From: Hemerocallis citrina
Taxonomy: Eukaryota > Streptophyta > Magnoliopsida > Asparagales > Asphodelaceae
Direction: 5' to 3'
DNA length: 64,000 bases
Assembly: GCA_017893485.1 (NCBI GenBank)
Contig: JACEHZ010000204.1
Coordinates: forward strand, 1-64,000
Notes under the pieces: model-generated
The model's database searches: none
The model's input: only the letters and a program-made list of their open reading frames with translations
Told to the model about the DNA's origin: nothing
Shown: positions 20,838 to 31,658 of the stretch, in pieces
Position numbering within the stretch: position 1 is the stretch's first letter
How the letters are laid out: the number at the start of each line of letters is the position of its first letter
Program-made: the position numbers and the translations under genes

Positions 20838-22514
20838 CTAAAGCCTCAACTGAGCCAAAGATGCTCCCAATCCTTGCAAGACAATCTCAATACCTGCTCT
20901 ATCCAACTCCTCAATCAGATGCTTCTGAGTTGTAATCAAACTGGCTAGATTGTTCTTGCGACTAAGCGCATCAGCAACAACATTAGCTTTTCCAGGATGA
21001 TACTTGATCTCAGGTCGCATATCCTCGAGCACTTCCAACCATCTCCGCTGCCTCAGATTGAGAACCCTCTGCTGATATATGTACTTCAAGCTCTTGTGGT
21101 CCGTGTACATATTCAACTTCTCACCGTACACGTAGTGCCTCCATTGCTTCAGGGCCAAGATAATCGCAGCCAACTTTAGATCATGAGTCGGGTAATTCTT
21201 CTCATGCGGTCGTAGTTGCCTAGACCCATAAGCGATTACTCTTCCCTCTTGCATTAAGACACAACCAAGCCCACGATGTGAAGCATTGCTATAAACGTCA
21301 TACTCAACACCTGCTCTAGGCAGAGCCAAAATCGGTGTAGTAGTCAACCTATCCTTCAACTCCTGAAAGCTCGCCTCACATTGCTTAGTCCACTCGAAGC
21401 TCACACTCTTCTTGGTCAGTCCAGTAAGCGGTACAGCTATCTGAGCATAACCTTGAATGAATCTCCTATAGTATCCAGTCATTCCAAGAAAACTTCTGAC
21501 TTCCTTCACTATAGTAGGCCTAGCCCAATCTCTCACTGCCTCTATCTTCTGAGGGTCAGTTGCCACTCCCTCCTTAGAAAGGATGTGACCTAGGAATGCC
21601 ACTTCAGATTTCCAGAAATCACACTTGGATAACTTGGCATACAACTTCTGCTCTTCCAACTTCTTCAAAACTGCTGCCAGATGCTCAGTGTGCTCCTCCT
21701 CAGACTTGGAGTACACGAGAATATCGTCGATAAACACCACGACAAAAGAATCAATAAACGGCCTCAGAACTCTGTTCATCAAGTCCATGAAGATTGCGGG
21801 TGCATTCGTCACTCCAAATGGCATAACTAAGAATTCGTAATGCCCATGCCGAGTTCTAAATGCAGTTTTGTGCACATCTTCAGCTTTCACTCGAACTTGT
21901 TGGTAACCTGATCGAAGATCTATTTTGGAGAATACAGCTGCTCCTTGTAGACGATCGAACAAATCATCAATTCGAGGAATAGGATACTTATTCTGAACAG
22001 TGACCTTATTCAGCTCCCGGTAATCGATACACATTCTCATCGATCCATCCTTCTTCTTTACCAAAAGCACTGGTGCACCCCAAGGTGACGCACTAGGTTG
22101 AATAAAGCCTTTCTCCAACAGTTCCTCAATCTGCCGTTTTACCTCATCCTGTTCCACTGGAGCCATCCTATACGGTGCATTAGAAATGGGTGCACTTCCC
22201 GGTTGAACAGTGATGCTGAACTCTACATCACGATGCGGAGGTAACCCAAGAAAATCTTCCAAGAACACAGTCGGATAATCCCGAACCACAGGAATCCCTT
22301 GCACTTCCACAGGAGTCTCTTCCTTGCGGATAGTTGCCACCAGCTTAGAACACTTCTTCTTCCCTTGGAACGTGACTTCAGGTCCACCTGGGGCCTTCAC
22401 TGTTACCGTCTTGGTCTTACACTCGATGCTTGCACTGTACACCGACATCCAATCAATGCCAATGATAACATCGACTCCCAAGATAGTCAGCTCGATCAGA
22501 TCAATGCCAAAGAT
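20838..22514 (-). pseudogene. pol: Family A reverse transcriptase and RNase H
   Basis: RT motifs: [40 protein letters not shown], catalytic FIDDILVYS. RNase H follows, but two catalytic acids are changed: SNASHRG where B copies have SDASHRG, and DLKLAAI where they have DLELAAI. Both are G-to-A changes in sense. TAG at 20838-20840 (CAG in the other copies) cuts off integrase, and TGA at 22515-22517 (CGA elsewhere) separates protease. The RT core itself is open and intact. Confidence 0.92.
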
Positions 22515-22757
22515 TCAACCTCCAATCACTATCTCGCAATCAGCATAATACCGATCAGTGGTTAAAGTTTCCCCTGACGGAGTAGCTACTGCTAAGATCT
22601 TGCCTGAAAAAATCTTCGGCTCAACTCCCAATACTTTAGCAAATTTTGGAGACACAAATGTATGAGAGGATCCAGTATCGAACAATACAGCAGCTTTCAT
22701 TCCATTAAGATATAGTTCGCCTGTTACATAATACACACCTTTACATAACAGTCTCAC
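22515..22757 (-). pseudogene. pol: Family A aspartic protease
   Basis: The active site is LFDTGSSHTFVS, preceded by GVYYVTGELYLNGMKAAV. The frame ends at the TGA at 22515-22517, so the protease is cut short just before the [12 protein letters not shown] motif, which lies in the following ORF. It is a retropepsin-like enzyme that would process the Gag-Pol polyprotein. The frame before it meets the gag stop region with a change of frame, as in family B. Confidence 0.88.
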
Positions 22758-22787
22758 TAAACAACGGGAAAAGAAATGACAAAAACT

Positions 22788-23834
22788 CTAAACACCAGCC
22801 CTCGCACCAGAGATGACCTGATCTGCCTCATCAGCATCAGCTTCCGTCAAGGCAAATACTCGCCCTGACTGGTACGGCCTCTTCCCAGCCTGCTGCGTTG
22901 GTGCATTGCTATTTCCACTCTGTAGTTTGGGACATTGAGATTTGTAATGCCCCGTCTCACCACAGTTGTAGCAAGTCACCACAGAAGGTCTCACCACATT
23001 GTTTCCAGGTCCTCCAGCCACACCAACAGCGTTCGCCCCTGTCGGTTTGAACCTCTGTGCAGATGGTTGTCCCTTGAAACTCCCAGAGTGTGCAGGCCTC
23101 TTACCAGACTGCCAGTTGTTCCTCCGGTTCTGAACAACTTGGAACTGCTCCATATCCGCCTCCGTCGCTGCTGCCCTCTTCACCAACTTGTCGAATCGTC
23201 TGATACCAAGGGGTATCATACGAGACCTCAAGCTCGGCCTCAGCCCATGCTCGAACTTGCGAGCCTTCTTAGCTTCATCCATCACCAGTTCTGGAGCATA
23301 CCTAGAGAGCTGAGTAAACTTGGTCTCATACGCTCTCACCGACATGCTGTCTTGCTGAAGTGACAGAAACTCCATTGCCTTCTTCTCCTGGACGTCGGAG
23401 GGGAAATAGTGACTGTGGAATTCTTCCAGAAATTCCTCCCAGCCAAGCACTATGCCTCCCATGGTCCTTTTCATGGATTGCCACCAAACTGCCGCATCCT
23501 TCTCCAGCTGCAAAGTTGCCAACTTGACCTTGCTACCCTGAGGGGTCTCCAACACCTCAAAGATCATTTCCACTCGACGGATCCGGTTGTCAGCCGCATC
23601 TGGGTCTGACTTTCCCTCGAATACCGGTGGTTTCATTTTCTTTAACGATTCCACTAGCTTAATCGCATCGGGCACTGGATTCGCCGGCCCCCTTCCTTGG
23701 TTCTGAGCCACTGCATTAAGCATCTGGTAGACCCTTGCAAGCTCAGTCTCCAGATCCAACCCCTCACCATTCCTAGCTCCTCTTCTCGACATATTCTGAT
23801 GCAAAAGATCTGTCAAATTCGAAGTATATGACAA
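22788..23834 (-). CDS. gag: Family A Gag with CCHC zinc knuckle
   Basis: 348 codons, MSYTSNLTDLLHQNMSRRG to GARAGV. It has a retrotransposon Gag capsid domain (AAVWWQSMKRTMGG, FLEEFHSHYFPSDVQEKK, MSVRAYETKFTQLSRYAPEL), a basic linker and a complete zinc knuckle CYNCGETGHYKSQC near residues 290-303. This matches plant chromovirus Gag in order and size. The frame is intact and looks translatable. Pro-Pol follows in another frame after the TAG, so expression would need frameshifting or a mutation has split a once-fused ORF. Confidence 0.9.
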   Translation of the reverse strand: MSYTSNLTDLLHQNMSRRGARNGEGLDLETELARVYQMLNAVAQNQGRGPANPVPDAIKLVESLKKMKPPVFEGKSDPDAADNRIRRVEMIFEVLETPQGSKVKLATLQLEKDAAVWWQSMKRTMGGIVLGWEEFLEEFHSHYFPSDVQEKKAMEFLSLQQDSMSVRAYETKFTQLSRYAPELVMDEAKKARKFEHGLRPSLRSRMIPLGIRRFDKLVKRAAATEADMEQFQVVQNRRNNWQSGKRPAHSGSFKGQPSAQRFKPTGANAVGVAGGPGNNVVRPSVVTCYNCGETGHYKSQCPKLQSGNSNAPTQQAGKRPYQSGRVFALTEADADEADQVISGARAGV

Positions 23835-23963
23835 GAATTTAAACCAACTTGCATTTTATTGAATTCCAAAGTTTATACATTCGAATTTAAAAACATTTTT
23901 GACATCAGAATAGAAGATAGTAGAAACTAAGACAATCTAATCCCTACGGGTCCTCTTCGCTGC

Positions 23964-24188
23964 TCAAAGTTCTTCCCGTAGTTCATCAACTTCATCCTTC
24001 AGCACATCTGTCAGGTTCTTCCACTTCTCAAGTTCCCAAACCCGATGACTGAGAACAGAATAGTCGTCTTTTCGCTTCGCCAGCTGAGCCTCCAATAATC
24101 CGAATCTCTCTCGCAGCGTCACAACCTGCCTCTGAAGAGAAGTCACAAGCCAAACATCGCCTCCAGCAGGGTCGAAGTGATCAGCCAT
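23964..24188 (-). pseudogene. Family A ORF0, coiled-coil protein upstream of gag
   Basis: The ATG at 24188 begins MADHFDPAGGDVWLV and runs into a coiled coil (LREREGLLEAQLAKRKDD-like, VWELEKWKNLTDVLKDEVDELREEL). TGA at 23964-23966 replaces an Arg codon of family B, removing about eight C-terminal residues. Compared with B (36185-36611) the acidic middle is missing, an internal deletion of about 180 bp. It lies between primer site and gag, where Tekay-like elements normally have only leader. Function unknown. Confidence 0.65.
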
Positions 24189-24340
24189 CTTAGAATAGAG
24201 AGGAAGAAGCATGAGTCATAGAGCAACACAAATGTAAGTCACTTACATTTAAATCTCTAGACTCAAACACACACTCTAATGTCCACTTCTAGGGTGTCGT
24301 TCCCTATAAATTTGTACAAGTGTGGAAAGCGTAGAAAGCG

Positions 24341-24354
24341 TGGCTCTGATACCA
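24341..24354 (-). promoter_or_regulatory. Primer-binding site of family A (initiator Met tRNA)
   Basis: The minus strand reads TGGTATCAGAGCCA three bases after the LTR end, the standard plant sequence complementary to the 3' end of tRNA-iMet. Confidence 0.92.
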
Positions 24355-24357
24355 CTC

Positions 24358-27300
24358 TGTAACGCCCCGAATCCCAAATACACTGAATTCGAGATGTTCT
24401 ATAGGATCTTTTCACTTTCTTTAGTACAATTTTACAGGGAAATTAAAATTTTTCATCATACATCAGAGATTACATCAATATTACACTTTTCTTTTGCACA
24501 GCGGAAGTAAAATACAACAATTAAATAAATGTACAACAACATGGTACAATCTTTAAGCATCCATTCTTCTTTAATCTTTAACATGTCATTTACCTGCATA
24601 TAAGACTGTGGGTACGTCAGTTTATTCAACCGACGAACACTATACACGGCCATCCTCTCTATGCCGGAAATAGTATAACTTAACCTTCCATATTTAACAA
24701 ACACAAACTTGTCACATTCAAACTAAAGGGACTACCCTATAGATGTCGTGTTGTGATTGTGCACTTAATCCTTAATGCATTTATTTATGTTACATGACAC
24801 TAATGCGCACTTGTTCGGATTCTATGCATCCCATACTACATAGGTCTGAGGGCAAGCCCTTAATCGTTCTTCATCTTTGTAGGGTTCAATCCCTCGCCAT
24901 GACTTAATCTACTACTGTAACTATGGTAGTGTCTTAGATGATCTATGAGTGCAAGCACGTGTACAGAAACTGGAGGGGAATCCCACATCATGTCACGATG
25001 CATCGTGAAGAACCTATGGACAATTCAACCTCCTTCACGGCACACGATCCTCAAGCAGTCACCAAACATCCCACAAGTGTCACCACAGGGACGGTACCCT
25101 GAAGCAGTATCCACGTCATGTCACGACGCATCATGAAGAACCTGTGAAATACTCTCCGCCGCCACGGTACCCTGGAGCCGTATCCACGTCATGTCACGAC
25201 TCATCGTGAAGAACCTGTGAAATACTCTCTGCCGCAAATCCGATGGCCCTCACTCGTGTTTTTCTTCTACTTTCATCACGTCTCCACTATGTACTAGTCC
25301 TTAGTTTTATTAAAAATCATGAACAAAAATTTAATCTCTAGAGTTAGCCTCTCCACTAAACCGGACTTATTCATTTATCTCAACCTGACCAACCTTGGTC
25401 TAATTCCATTTCATTACATTTCATTTCTCAATGCCGGGGGAGACTTAGCTGCTCTAATTCAAATTTTCATTTCACAATCTTCAACTTATAAATTTCCATG
25501 TTGAGTTCTCATACTCACACGTATATTCTCTTTTCAATTCATGATTTCTAATTTTGTTCACAAGTCCATCATTGCACATAAATTTGCATGCACTTAATTA
25601 ATTATCACATCACAATAATTCCACTTTACTAAACAATATGCACACTTCATATTGTTCCATAAGTGAGAAAATAATTGCATCATGTCACATAACCACATTT
25701 CTTTTTGTCAAATCAACTCTTAATGTTTCAATTCACTTATTCTTTCAAGTTATAATTTCATATCAATAATCCATATAGAACCATATGTCTATTTATGCAT
25801 TTCAACTACAAACCATAGTTAAATTCATTCAAATAATCCCCAAACCATTTTTAGAAAGTCCCTTACATTTTTAGGAGAATATACATATTTTTTTCATAAT
25901 TTTTCGATACATAAAACCCCCAAATTGCACATAAATTTGCATGCACTTAATTAATTATCACATCACAATAATTCCACATTACTAAACAATATGCACACTT
26001 CATATTGTTCCACAAGTGAGAAAATAATTGCATCATGTCACATAAACCACATTTCTTTTTGCCAAATCAACTCTTAATGTTTCAATTCACTTATTCTTTC
26101 AAGTTATAATTTCATATCAATAATCCATATAGAACCATATGTCTATTTATGCATTTTAACTACAAACCATAGTTAAATTCATTCAAATAATCCCCAAACC
26201 ATTTTTAGAAAGTCCCTTACATTTTTAGGAGAATATACATATTTTTTTCATAATTTTTCGATACATAAAACCCCTAAAAAAAAGTATTTTTCAATCTTGC
26301 CGATAGCAAGATTTGAACACAGCACATCACCGACACAGCCCAAAGCACTGGCCACTAGGCTGGTTGCCGCTAGCGATATAGGAGGGAATTAAAAAGTATT
26401 TATTACTCTCTGTTCGATAGGTTATAGACTTACAAAAAAAATGTGAAAATGTTTGCGGCCACAGGGATTCGATCCGATCAACCCAGAGAAGCCAACCGCA
26501 CTCGGTAACCACCTGAGCTACTAGCTCGGGTTGCCACAGTACATATTAAAAACTTTTTGAATCAATTTGCCACTGTTATCAAAATACTCGATGTTCAACC
26601 AAACTTTGTTTCTTATTGCTTTTGTAAAAATTACTGAAAATCTCCAGATCAATCTTCATTCATATGAATTTCATACCAGTAAGATAAAAATAATTTTTGT
26701 ACTAATAAATTATATTTTTCACACAAATCAATGAATCATTCATTAAAAACTAATATATTTTTCATTTTCGACATTGCTCAACAATTGATCTCCCTATCTT
26801 TTTATTCAAATTTGCTTATAATAATTTACTGTTATTAACTCTTTATTCCACCAACACATATATCTTTAATTTGTCCATACCCATATCAACATAGAGGTCT
26901 ATTTAGCACATGAATAGGCAAAACTCAACTACTAACTTTATGAGTAGTTCTTTTTTTTTAATGGTAACAAAGTAGTTCCATTAATCAATCTATGTCACAA
27001 CATATATAATCACTTATTAAATTGCATAATCACATCTCAATCATTCAAGAAATTCACTCTTTTCAATTTAAAGTGTACTCTTTCTCAATCAATTCCATGT
27101 TTCAATTTTACAATTAACAAGCGTTCTTATTCATGCATCATGTCTCAATTCATACTAGCAACATTCTTAAGGGAATTTAATCACCATCATTACTACATAC
27201 TAATAATCATGAATACTTCTACACACAATTTAATTTAATTTAATACTAGAACCACAAACAAATTAATCACCACATTTCAATCAATTCGTAAACTAACTTC

Positions 27301-28229
27301 TCAATTAAAGTGTGTTCTTATTAGTATTTTTTTCATGCATAATTTTGATAGTTAAATCTAACATGGATCTCTACTTTAGAAATATGAAAGGTTTACCCAC
27401 CTTGAATGGAGAGAAAATAAACACACAAAGCAACAAGGTCCTTGCGAATGAAAGCACCTCCTCCTAGACGATGCGCGCACAAGCTCCACACACCACCACC
27501 GAATGCCTCTCTCCTTGGAATGATGCCGGCCTCCTCTCCTTGGAACAAGCAAGCAATCCCACACAAACTCTATATCTTTTATAACTCACACTAATATTAA
27601 AATAAGAAGATATAATTTGCATATGAAAATAGCCATGAGAGGGGGGTATTTATACTAGAAAACAAGTGAAATGGATGGCTAGGATTGATTAGTTGGTTGA
27701 AAGATGGAGGGCCAAGATTAGAGTAGGAGTTATAAAAACTACCCACATCCACAAAACCACCTCCATGATCACCATGACTAATTTCAAAATTCCCTCCAAA
27801 AAGAATGTGCCAACCGGCCTTGAGAAGGTGTGCATTGCACGTGTACGTGTAGTGCACGTGCATGCAACCAGGCCAAAATTGTACATTTTAATTTTGTACA
27901 AAAATAAAATAGTTATAAGATAGTCTTCTACATGACAAGTTTAAATAAAAAGAAGATTAATCCATGGGCTTTATTTTGGGCCAAAATAGTTATTAAAATA
28001 AATAAAATAAAATACATTTGGGCTTTTAAGAAAAGGGCCTTTTTAATTAAATTAAAATAAGGCTTTCTATTTGTTTAAAGAAAGTCTTTTTGTACAAAAA
28101 AATAATTTGAGAACACCTATTTAAATATTTATACACATCATAAATAAAATAACCCAAACAAAATATTGCACGTGCACACTTCGTGCAAAATAAATAATTT
28201 TCTATTAATTGAAAAATCAGGGTATTACA
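24358..28229 (-). repeat. Family A LTR, right copy (5' LTR in element sense)
   Basis: 3,872 bp, the same ends as 15789-19305 and very similar throughout. It is about 355 bp longer because of a tandem duplication at about 25573-26276. On its outer side it is followed by another internal region, not a target duplication. Confidence 0.94.
25573..26276. repeat. 355-bp tandem duplication inside family A right LTR
   Basis: The segment from ATTGCACATAAATTTGC to ATACATAAAACCCC occurs twice here and once in the left LTR (from about 17005). The second copy agrees with the left LTR at sites where the first differs (CACATTAC versus CACTTTAC, CACAAGTG versus CATAAGTG, TTTGCC versus TTTGTC). Confidence 0.85.
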
Positions 28230-29459
28230 GCACTCCCTCCTTAGAATAGTTCCGTCCCCGGAATTACAATCAAGAGTGAGAAACAAACAATACAATACAA
28301 CAGCAAGAACAAAAAGATACAAAATTACAATCAAGCAAAAAGCTCAGGATAGTCCTTCAACATCCTCTCCTCAGATTCCCAAGTAGCCTCTTCAACCAAG
28401 TGGTTTCTCCAGACTACCTTGACCATCGGTATCGTCTTATTCCTCAAGACTTTCTCTCGACGATCAACAATCTCAACAGGAGACTCGATGTAATTCAGGT
28501 CTAACTGCAAACCTTCCGGCACTTCAGGCAAATGATGACTCGGGTCTGGAATATAACCTCTCAGCATAGACACATGAAAGACATTGTGCACCTGAGACAA
28601 CTCTTCCGGTAATTCAAGCCGGTAAGCAGTTTTCCCGATCCTTTTCAATATCTTATACAGGCCTATAAACCTCGGGGCTAACTTCCCGCCTTTGCCAAAA
28701 CGAACCACACCTTTACTGGGCGATACCTTCAGAAAGACGAAGTCACCAACCTCAAACTCAAGGTCCCTTCTCCGGTTGTCTGCATAGCTTTTCTGCCTGC
28801 TCTGAGCTTCCACCAACCTTTTCCTGATCAGATCAATCTTCTCAGAAGTTTGCTGTACAAGCTCAGGACCAAACAACTGACGCTCCCCAACTTCATACCA
28901 ACAAACAGGAGTCATGCACTTCCTGCCATACAAAGCTTTGTACGGCGCCATCCCAATGCTAGCCTGAAAACTGTTGTTGTAGGCAAACTCCACCAAAGGT
29001 AAATGCCTTTCCCAACTGCCTCCGAAGTCTAGTATACAACACCGAAGCATATCCTCAAGAATACGGTTGACTCTCTCGGTCTGCCCATCGGTTTGTGGAT
29101 AAAAAGCAGTGCTGAAATCTGTCTTGGTCCCCAAAGCTGTCTGAAGACTCCTCCAGAAATGCGAAGTAAACCGCGCATCTCGATCAGACACAATAGTTGA
29201 CGGAAGGCCATGAAGTCGGACAATCTCACCAACATACATCTCAGCTAACTTGTCAATCGAAGCAGTGAGTTTCATTGCCAAAATGTGAGCGGACTTGGTC
29301 AGTAGATCGACTATGACCCAAATCGCATCATTGCCTTTAGAACTCTTAGGCAATCCCGTGATGAAATCCATACTGATGTTATCCCACTTCCATTCCGGAA
29401 TACGTAACGGCTGTAATAGACCTCCGGGTCTCTGATTTTCGGCTTTGACTTGCTGACAA
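28230..29459 (-). pseudogene. pol: Partial second family A internal region: integrase and chromodomain
   Basis: Starts with the PPT beside the LTR and encodes, from a stop at 28331, the integrase core and chromodomain with all three catalytic acids ([28 protein letters not shown]). It shares family A residues ([11 protein letters not shown]), not those of B (RLTKSAHFLAM). It is cut in the zinc-binding domain at 29459, where B LTR resumes; the upstream codons of the ORF come from that LTR. No RT, gag or outer LTR remains. Confidence 0.9.
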
Positions 29460-31562
29460 ACTCTAGTTCTCATAGTCATGTTTTCTCTCACTTTCATCAC
29501 ATCTCCACTATGTACTAATTATTAGAATCATGAATAAAAATCAAATCTCTAGAGTTAGCCTCTCCACTAAACCGGACTTATTCATTTCATTCACACATGA
29601 CCAACCTTGGTCTTTCTTTTCAAATTTCATTTCATTCCATTTTTAATGCTGGGGGAGACTTAGCTACTCTTTTGTTTTAATTTCCAATTCACAACTTCCA
29701 ATTTGAGTATTTCCAACTCATGAATTCATTTTTCATTGCCTCAGCATATCATGTTCTTAGCTTTCATATTCATGTAATTCAAATCTATGATTCATTTTAT
29801 GTAAATTCATGCAGCAACAAAATAGAGTTCATCAACATCAACCATAAGGTTCACAATCTTCAAAATAAACAGAATAATGTCCTCTGACATATCAACACTC
29901 TGGACAGTCGACTAAGAGAAGTCCAGTCGACTTGTTCAGTCAATCAAGTTCTTCATAACCACTCGGCAGATTCGACTGCTGCACATGGCCAGTCGGCTGC
30001 TCCGCAACTTTCTATGTTCAAAATATCATTCACGTGACAGTCGACTGCCATTAAATCAGTCGTCTGTACCGGGTCTTAACTGTACATTTTCATACTCAGC
30101 CCAGTCGACTTGCTGCTCGCATTAAGTCGACTGAACAGGTTCACATTTCAAATTAAGGAATTATCTTTCCATCTGTTCTTCCATGCACATGCATCATTAT
30201 GTCACATTACAGTAAATATATATTCATGCTGTAAAACACGAAATTTCTTAGTTGTTCACTAATATCACAACATGGAATTTCACATAACTAATATTTTTTC
30301 TTCAAGGAAATGTTAAACATGCATTTTCATTTGTTCATCACTTTCTTGCAGAGATGAAATATTAATCTCAATTTATTACACTCGGATAACACCATGGAAA
30401 TACCTCAGTTCAAGGAATTAATGGACTATTCACAGTTTAATCCAATGCATCGGTCGGCTGTTTACATTAACAGTCGACTGCACAGGTCATTCTCAGTTTA
30501 CTAATTATCACTAGTTTCGTTTCATACATTCATGTCTCCTCAGTCATATGCGACATGGAGGATATGAATTTAGCATTCCTATATCATTTTAGTTTGTACA
30601 CATGTACATCATGAAACTTTCTAACAAATCATGAAAAACATTCGCCTCGTACCAGTCGACTTGTCCAAGTGGCAGTCGACTGTACAGACCCATTCTAGTC
30701 TTATTTACCGTGTCATTACTACATTATACAACCATCATCATAAACATACACAGGGCAAACTAATATGTTTGAATTTACTTTTCACAAGCATGGTAACAAT
30801 CATCATAATCATGACATATTTTCTACATTAGAAGTCCTGAGAAACACCCACCTTATTGACGAAATAACCGAAATCCAAAAAAAGCTCCTTAATGCAATGC
30901 ACGACTCCTTGCTCCTTGCTCCTTGCTCCACACCGAAACCTTCAGAAGTGCTACCCGACCTCACACAACTCTCTCACAATATACCTCTCTTACAAATATG
31001 ATCTTAGTGTAAAAGAAACAAATGAGTGAGAGGGGTATTTATACACAAATTTGGGTGAGATGGAGGGCTAGGATTTAGTAGCTAGTTATAGGATCAAGGG
31101 CTAGGATGGACTAGGGAGTTGTGATAACCACCCACAATCTAAAATAACCACCCATGACTACAAAACCACTCCTAACCACAACCGGCCAAGAAAAAGGTGT
31201 GCTCTTGCACGTGTATGTAAAAAATGCTAGTGCAAGCACAAGTCACCCTAACAAGAACTTGTACACGAATAAAAGTCTTTTAAAAAATGTTACACATTAC
31301 AAGTTGTAAAATAAAAAGAATTAAACCATGGGCTTTAAATAAATGGCCCAAACAATAGTTATTTAAAAATACATTATATTTTGGGCTTTAAGAAAAAGAG
31401 CTTTTATTTAATTAAAAATAAGGCTTTGGTGCAAAACTATTAAAAGTACAAATTGAAATATCTTTACTTTTCTTGATGAAAATATTAGCCAAAATACTAC
31501 ACGTGCACACTACGTGCAAAAATAAATAATTTTTCATTAATTTGAAAAATCAGGATATTACA
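29460..31562 (-). repeat. Family B LTR, main part of the left copy
   Basis: Matches 37606-39699 of the right B LTR and ends GGATATTACA. With 15311-15788 it makes a B LTR lacking about 345 bp at the A insertion. It contains six pairs of AGTCGACT-type palindromes (29906-30681). Confidence 0.92.
29906..30681. promoter_or_regulatory. Paired AGTCGACT palindromes in family B LTR, left copy
   Basis: Exact AGTCGACT at 29906, 29925, 30039, 30103, 30125, 30472, 30654 and 30674, with one- or two-base variants at 29970, 29991, 30058 and 30452. They form pairs with 19-22 bp between starts. The right LTR repeats the pattern at 38041-38819. Confidence 0.7.
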
Positions 31563-31658
31563 ACACTCCCTCCTTAGAATAGTTCCGTCCCCGGAACTAC
31601 AGTTCAAAGTGAGAAACAAAATACAACACACACAAGAACAAAAGATACAAAGATACAA

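Larger units (their letters stand above)
15789..29459 (-). mobile_element. Family A chromovirus (Tekay/Del-like) inserted in family B LTR
   Basis: LTR 15789-19305, internal 19306-24357, LTR 24358-28229, then the 3' part of another family A internal region (28230-29459). The left flank CTATG is B LTR sequence. The right side joins B LTR at 29458-29461 through shared AAAC and has lost about 345 bp of B LTR, so no right duplication remains. Order along the minus strand is ORF0, gag, protease, RT, RNase H, integrase, chromodomain. Confidence 0.92.

Noticed and set aside
28331..29500. Independent 389-codon gene
   Set aside because: It is a truncated integrase whose first codons come from the neighbouring family B LTR after a deletion.
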